Source of the DNA: Planococcus citri | Taxonomy: Eukaryota > Arthropoda > Insecta > Hemiptera > Pseudococcidae | Length of the DNA: 64,000 bases | Assembly (NCBI RefSeq): GCF_950023065.1 | Contig: NC_088679.1 | Span: 43,648,001-43,712,000 of the forward strand | Reading direction: 5' to 3' | Part shown: in pieces, positions 58,901 to 64,000 of the stretch | Numbering within the stretch: the first letter of the stretch is position 1 | Layout of the letters: each line of letters opens with the position of its first letter | Program-made: the position numbers and the translations under genes | Notes under the pieces: model-generated | What the model saw: only the letters and a program-made list of their open reading frames with translations | Databases searched by the model: none | Told to the model about the DNA's origin: nothing

Positions 58901-61634
58901 CCACGGCCCCAAACAATTTTTTTGGACTTTTACCTATTGGGGGAGGTTCTGGGGGCCATGGGTGAAGTCCATTCGAAAAACTAAGGCAATATTCGTGTTC
59001 AGCGATATCGAAAACATACTATTGCATGTGTCACACGAATGTAACCATTTTTGGGGGGGTCACCCCCTTTGGAGAGGTGCTGGGGCCGTGGATGGAGTCT
59101 AATCAAAAATCTGACGTGATATTCGTGTTCAGCGTCGCCGAAAACATACAATTCGATGTATCACATGCCTCAGATTTTCTTTTGAAAGTTTCACTCAAAA
59201 TTGGGGGTGGGGGTGCTCCCCCTCCGTCAAGAGTTCCATCTCAAAACCTAAATATTTCGAAAAAGTATCAAAATTTACATCTATGGAAATTTTTTCAAAA
59301 TTTTAAATGGTAGCTCCCACTTACAGCACCATTTTGAAATTTGAACTTTCAAATTGAAAGTTCAACTTTCAACTTTTGAAAATTTCTAAATACTTAAAAA
59401 GTTCAAAATTTAATTTCCTTTCGAACTGTGAAATCAGTTTTGATCAAAGTATCACAGTTTTGGAGGAATGGGCTGCTGAATTTGAGTACCTCGAGACAAT
59501 GTGAAAATAACGGAAGCCCCCCACCCGCCCCCTGAGGGGGCTGGGACCAAACTGATTACGGCTTTCTTGCTTACTGAGTGGGTAGGTATTGTAAAAAAAA
59601 TTTGAGCAAAATCGAAGGACATGACCCAAAAATGTTGGTGACATGGAATGACCGCCCAGCAAAGCGAGGGCAAAAGTTTTCAGCTTTGGAAAATTTGTGA
59701 TTTAAAAAGTAGAATGACATCAATCGATTTTAATGAAAAAAAATAGGTTTTTCTTTTTGGTTTTTCTGATCTCAACATTTTTCATATTCAATAGGTTTCT
59801 TGAAATTGTAACTCTGAGAAGAGTATCAAATTGACCCATGCAAAGCTGCAAAGCGAGGGTAAAAGATTGGATAATTTGTAGTTCAAAAAGTAGAACAATA
59901 TCAATTTTATTTTTTAATGAGAGAATTCGCCATTCCGTTTTTCTGATTTCAACTTTTTCTAAATTTCATTTTCATCAATGTTTTTTTTTAAAAACTCTGA
60001 CTCTTAGCGGAAACTCGGAATCGGAAAGAAGGGATTCAAATTGGCCCGAGCGAAGCGAGGGCAAAAGCTTTTGAAAAAAATGAAAATTTTGAGAATAGAT
60101 TGATGATTTTGTCGACAAAATTCAGTGAATGGCAAAAGGCAAAACTTTTACATTTCAGTTCAAGTTTTTAGTTTTCAGTTTCAGTTTTATTTTTTTCAGT
60201 TCAAGTTTTTAGTTTTCAGTTTCAGTTTTATTTTTTTCAGTTCAAGTTTTCAGTTTTCAGTTTGAGTTTTTCTCATTTCAGTTGTAGTTTCAGTTTCAGT
60301 TTCAGTTTCTCCATTTCAGTTCAAGTTTTTTACCAGTTTCAGTTTCAGTTTCAGTTTCAGTTTTCCATCACTGATGCACTTAAAAATAATATGTAAACAG
60401 TTATGGTTTCCCTTCAAAAAAAAAAAGTTCTCCTAAATGTAATTAAATCATCTCTATTTATTTGCAAATGACACCAAAAACATTTACATTGTTCTGAAAT
60501 ATTATCCAAATTCTTTCCTTAATCTCCATGGAGTAATCTAGATAATTAAAGCTCATACTTACTCTGTTACTTTTTAAGTACATAGGTGACCAAGTTATCA
60601 CCAACTTCTGATTAGGTACTTTTTGAAATTTTTGGTTAGGAACTGAAATTACTTTTTAAAAAAATAAATATAAAATTCAATGTTTTCAAATCCATGTTGG
60701 CCTGAGAAAAATGTGATAATATCAACGAGTGAATAATAATTTACGAATATAAAACCATGTTTTTGACCAAAATTGTCAAAATCTCGTTTCCTTCTGCCCA
60801 TAATATTAGCCAAAAGTCTTGGTTTTTGTCAAAATTGGGAAAAAGCTGTGCATTTCTACTGTTTGTCAATATTTCCCAAAAAATGTCACTTCCTTTCCAA
60901 AAAAATTGCTAAAAAGCAGTGTTGCGGAGCGGAATGAATTTCGTTCCGGGTTCAGGGTTCCGCTCCAGCATAAAAAATAATTCTGTTCCGGTTTTCTATA
61001 TCGTTCCGCTCAGCTTAAAAATATCGTTCCGTTCCGCTCCAATTTTTCTTTTTTGTTTTAGAGAAGGTTGCATTCAAAGTACATCAGAATTTTCATGTTC
61101 TGAGCAAAAATTGAAGTTGAAAATGTTGAAATAGGAAATACCCAAAATTTTAAAAAAATGGTTAAACTACGAGTGTTTTAATGATATTTAAAGTCCATCT
61201 TACATGAGAAATTTGAATTTTGATTGCTGAAATTGCAGTTTTGTTCCAAAAGTACATTGTATATGGTCTTTTAAAAAGTCTATTTTCTCGTAGTTGCCAA
61301 AGAGAATTTTTTTTACATTGTTCAATTTAATGAAATGTTCTGGCTTTTTTTGAGATTTTTTTAACATACAAATAAGTAAAATATTTTGCCGCATGTTGCA
61401 ACTTTTTGGATTTCTAAGGCTATTTTTATTTTATTTTTTTTTGAAAAAAGTTGAGTAAGAGCCCTGAAATGTGTATAATTTATTGATGTATCACTGTGTA
61501 CTTTAACATTCAGGAGAAATACAGAATTTTGTTTTGTTTTGTTATGTTTTTCAGGAAAACAAAAATTATACAGCTGAAAGAAGATTTGAATGAAGCGCAT
61601 GATGATAAAGAAAACATCTGTTCTTTGTTGAAAG
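49929..61634 (+). CDS. Ki-67-like FHA protein (partial)
   Basis: Visible exons: 49929-50039, 50109-50257, 50333-50414, 50482-50547, 50638-50753, 50832-50967, 53382-57658 and 61555-61634. All are GT..AG and join in frame to over 1,670 residues; start and end are not seen. Residues 1 to about 75 form an FHA domain (LIGSSVECNLKI, LGQHCRI, HPVFVNEEPV, LKDRDEIRI), a phosphothreonine-binding fold. The giant exon encodes about 1,425 residues, disordered, rich in Ser, Thr, Asn and Glu, with many TP/SP sites and a basic RVTF motif (54852-54863, AKRVTFVLPASP) like the PP1-docking site of Ki-67, plus LFKTPENPRQS. FHA + RVxF + very long disordered chain is the plan of Ki-67, a surface coat and PP1 platform of mitotic chromosomes. 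The last exon adds a charged, coiled-coil-like segment. The assignment rests on layout and FHA resemblance. Other FHA chromosome proteins are possible. Confidence 0.75.
51392..51470 (+). repeat. tRNA-derived SINE-like unit
   Basis: Box A TGGCTGAGTGG (51399-51409) and box B GGTTCGAATCC (51449-51459) match the RNA polymerase III internal promoter consensus, about 40 bases apart. A cloverleaf does not close: the T stem and acceptor stem are poorly paired. A tRNA-Ser/Leu-derived SINE head or a decayed tRNA copy fits better than a working tRNA gene. Downstream is TAGGTAGG-rich sequence with no clear 3' end. Confidence 0.6.
51955..52740. repeat. Tandem-repeat element, copy B
   Basis: Inverse copy of 27594-28400: units such as GAGGCAATGTGAATTCTAAAAATTGA repeat at roughly 45-60 bases, ending with the same head sequence (GTGACATGGTTGATTCACTTATGCACTACCTA, about 52658-52688, then GGCAGCTAGCTACGCAC). 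Diverged in detail from copy A, so the two are not a recent duplication. Confidence 0.75.
58188..59653. repeat. 1.5-kb inverted repeat inside the hAT-type element
   Basis: Arms of about 550 bp begin GGTCATTCCATGTCA and end with the inverse. Shared blocks: CAGTTTGGTCCCAGCCCCCTC, TTTGATCAAAACTGATTTCA, AATTTTGGGTGAAACTTTC and GTGTTCAGCG. The loop (about 58760-59100) has GC-rich, direct-repeat-like GGACCCCATCCA(C/T)GGCCCC segments. Several short frames here are not genes. Confidence 0.72.
59655..60062. repeat. Tandem repeat, about 195-bp period
   Basis: Three blocks of CCC(A/G)(A)GC(G/A)AAGCGAGGGcAAAAG fall at about 59655, 59846 and 60045, each preceded by AAATTG-type sequence and followed by a similar AAAAAGTAGAA...TTTTTCTGAT(C/T)TCAAC stretch, giving about two full copies and a partial. 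Confidence 0.65.
60917..61045. mobile_element. Half of a hAT-type miniature element, TTCCGC-rich
   Basis: Starts CAGTGTTGCGGAGCGGAATG, then repeats of CGTTCCG / TTCCGCTCC (60952, 60988, 61007, 61026). No matching right end or target duplication was found downstream, so it appears truncated. The design matches the other hAT-type elements here. Confidence 0.6.
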
Positions 61635-61907
61635 GTTGGTATGAGTAAATTGTAGATACTGATTCAAATTTCTTTATTAATAAAGAGAACAATTGAAAGA
61701 AAACAAATGCAATTTTACTACAAAAATATTTTTAGAATTTTTTGAAGTGTATTTTTGTTATAAAATTATATCAAAGAAGGAGGGTCATTATGGCCATTTT
61801 TGTGCCCCTCCCTACTTCGAGACTTGAATGGCCTTTTCTTATAGGGGATGGTCCCTATTATTAATATCAGGTGATATTTTCCCAGGGGAACCCATAAGGG
61901 GGCTGTG

Positions 61908-64000
61908 GGTGGCCCCAAAGTCAAAAATTTCAAATAATTTTATAACCACTGCTCGAAAATGTAAAAAAATAAAAGTAGCGAATATTTTAAGTGTAAGCAA
62001 TGCGGCACATAACGCTTTTTTCATTTTTGACCTTTTTAGGGGTTGTGGTGGGGGTATTTCTATTTTTGAAAATTTTGGAACCCCCTTTTTTGACCCTTCC
62101 CGCCGAGCCACCCTAATGCCCTTTTCATGGTTTATTGCTACTAGTAGTAAGTTCAATTGGTATCATTTGCAACCCCCTCACCAACTTGGCTCATATCGAA
62201 AAATTCAATTTTTGACTTTTTTTTGAGGTCCATATTTTGGGAAACCATGAAAAGCTATCGAGGTCCGGTTTGCGGCAAATATGTTGGATTTTACTTCTTA
62301 ATCGACTGGCAATACTGGCATGCTTGAACTTTTATTTCTGTTGCAGATCACTTTTGGGGGTGGCGAACTTTGAGAACCCCTGAAAAAGGTTCTAAAGTGA
62401 ATTTTTTCAAACTTTGAGCTGAAATGGTCTTTACATGGGTTTAACCAATATAATATGCGAATGCGATATTTTAATACAATTTAGTCATTTTGGCTAATTT
62501 TATCAAAAAAAGTAGTGTTTTAACAACAGGCATAGCATTTCCGGCAAAAGTTAAGCTATGTGTATTCGTGGTGTAGTTCAGTCATTAAAGACATTTTTAC
62601 AGGAAAAATTAATATCAAACCGATCTTTCGCAGATATTGTTCACAGAGGTCCCCTCAACAACCTACTAAAAGTCCTGGCCCCTACGGGGTCCGGAGCCCC
62701 CTCAAATGGGGGTGGAACCTCCCCTGAAATCAGTTTTTCGCCATTTTCTCCCCCGCATTGCATTTTAACGAAAAATATGTGACTAGATAAAAGAACCTAC
62801 GTCGAATTTCCGATGTAATAATGTATCAACTTCCCCTGTATGTTCAAGGAGGGCGGAACTGCAACCATTCAAATGAGGGGGGTTCTCTGAAAAATACATA
62901 AAGGCTATAGGCGCCTAAGAGGGGTGAAATGGTCACCGAAATCGTTCGAGTTGATATTAGTATGGAAGGTAGGTACCATTGAGAAACTTCCGCGTGGAAA
63001 GTTTCAGATCCACACCCTCTCCCCTTTTTGGAGAGCCCCCCTTTTCTGAATGGGAATTTTAGGGAAAATAACTAAGAATTAATGAGTAGGGTATAGTTTT
63101 TCTTATGATTCGATACTGCTGAGCACGGATATGACGTCAGATTTTTTGCTACACTCATCTACAGAGTACTTGGCCGCCTTGATTTTTATTATTGTTAAAA
63201 AGCATAAAATAAGTTGAAATACGCCATTTTGAAGGGTAAATATAAGGGGAGGGGGTTGAAAATTTTTGTGGGGATACCTAATAAGGATATACATAACATA
63301 CTGAAAAATTTTCAAAATCGGTTGGAATGGGGCTGAGAAAAGTGTTATTGAAGTTTCAGAACTTTTGCCGGAAATGCTATGCCTGTTGTTAAAACACTAC
63401 TTTTTTTGATAAAATTAGCCAAAATGACTAAATTGTATTAAAATATCGCATTCGCATATTATATTGGTTAAACCCATGTAAAGACCATTTCAGCTCAAAG
63501 TTTGAAAAAATTCACTTTAGAACCTTTTTCAGGGGTTCTCAAAGTTCGCCACCCCCAAAAGTGATCTGCAACAGAAATAAAAATTCAAGCATGCCAGTCG
63601 ATTAAGAAGTAAAATCCAACATATTTGCCGCAAACCGGACCTCGATAGCTTTTCATGGTTTCCCAAAATATGGACCTCAAAAAAAAGTCAAAAATTGAAT
63701 TTTTCGATATGAGCCAAGTTGGTGAGGGGGTTGCAAATGATACCAATTGAACTTACTACTAGTAGCAATAAACCATGAAAAGGGCATTAGGGTGGCTAGA
63801 CAGGAAGGGTCAAAAAAGGGGGTTCCAAAATTTTCAAAAATAGAAATACCCCCACCACAACCCCTAAAAAGGTCAAAAATGAAAAAAGCGTTACGTGCCG
63901 CATTGCTTACACTTAAAATATTCGCTACTTTTATTTTTTTACATTTTCGAGCAGTTGTTATAAAATTATTTGAAATTTTTGACTTAGGGGCCACCCACAG
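61908..64000. repeat. Large inverted repeat, runs off the window
   Basis: Left arm 61908-62552; right arm starts about 63365 and is still matching at position 64000, where it reads inverse to 61908. Arms are at least 640 bp and nearly identical. The spacer (62553-63364) is unique here and has mixed GC-rich blocks. Frames of 105-132 codons in the two arms encode the same peptide because of the duplication; no domain recognised. Whether it lies in another intron of the FHA gene cannot be told. Confidence 0.78.

Larger units (their letters stand above)
57690..60373. mobile_element. hAT-type element, TTTCAG-rich, with inner palindrome
   Basis: 2,684 bp inside the FHA-gene intron. Begins CAGTGATGGCAAAAC, ends CCATCACTG, flanked by a perfect 8-bp duplication ATGCACTT (57682-57689, 60374-60381). 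Both ends carry long arrays of TTTCAGTTTCAG / GTTCAAGTTTTTAG (57700-57930 and 60150-60365), in the same orientation. Between them sit a 1.5-kb inverted repeat (58188-59653) and a tandem repeat of about 195 bp (59655-60060). An inner CAGTGAATGGCAAAAGGCAAAAC at 60123 looks like a second, decayed end, so the element may be a composite. No transposase seen. Confidence 0.8.

Noticed and set aside
58081..59660. Several short frames with Pro/Gly-rich peptides
   Set aside because: They lie in the inverted repeat and its GC-rich loop, recur in both arms and show no coding signature.

Overview
The window is eukaryotic nuclear DNA, most likely from an insect. It is AT-rich, and its genes have short GT..AG introns with GTAAGT/GTGAGT donors, AATAAA signals and long non-coding stretches. 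Two short motifs, TAGGTA and TACCTA, recur everywhere and often join as TAGGTACCTA. That habit reminds me of mealybug (scale insect) genomes, but I infer this from memory and hold it weakly.

Layout. 1-8.8 kb: no gene seen. 8.8-11.1 kb: a hAT-type miniature element and two hairpin repeats. 11.4-14.2 kb: a two-exon gene with two BTB-BACK modules and a degenerate kelch-like C-terminus. 14.2-28.8 kb: non-coding, holding a Harbinger-type palindrome (22.55-23.27 kb), a hAT-type miniature element (24.29-24.84 kb), a tandem-repeat block (27.6-28.4 kb) and a candidate promoter with first exon (18.86 kb). 28.8-30.7 kb: a small four-transmembrane protein gene. 32.3-33.8 kb: two weak coding candidates. 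35.4-37.0 kb: a compound inverted repeat. 37.7-44.0 kb: a compact cluster of UQCC1 (+), a CDKL2-type kinase (+) and FDXR (-), the last two convergent with under 100 bp between their stop codons. 44.0-47.6 kb: repeats, including another hAT-type element. 47.6-49.9 kb: nested palindromic elements. 49.9 kb to at least 61.6 kb: a large multi-exon gene encoding an FHA domain followed by a very long Ser/Thr/Glu/Asn-rich region with an RVxF-type PP1-docking motif. Its plan resembles Ki-67. Its introns carry a tRNA-derived SINE-like unit, a 2.7-kb hAT-type element and a large inverted repeat that runs off the right end.

Genes and function. UQCC1 assists cytochrome b / complex III assembly, and FDXR supplies electrons to mitochondrial ferredoxin, so two mitochondrial genes flank the kinase. 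The Ki-67-like gene would act on mitotic chromosomes if its assignment holds. No prokaryote-style operon, CRISPR array or virus was recognised.

Most notable signal. Four complete miniature elements (8810, 24289, 46562, 57690) and one half element (60917) start with CAGTG or CAGGG. The four complete ones carry 8-bp target duplications, three perfect and one 7/8. In each, the interior is built from degenerate iterations of the short motif found just inside its own terminal repeat. This looks like independent, repeated evolution of the same architecture in several hAT-type families.
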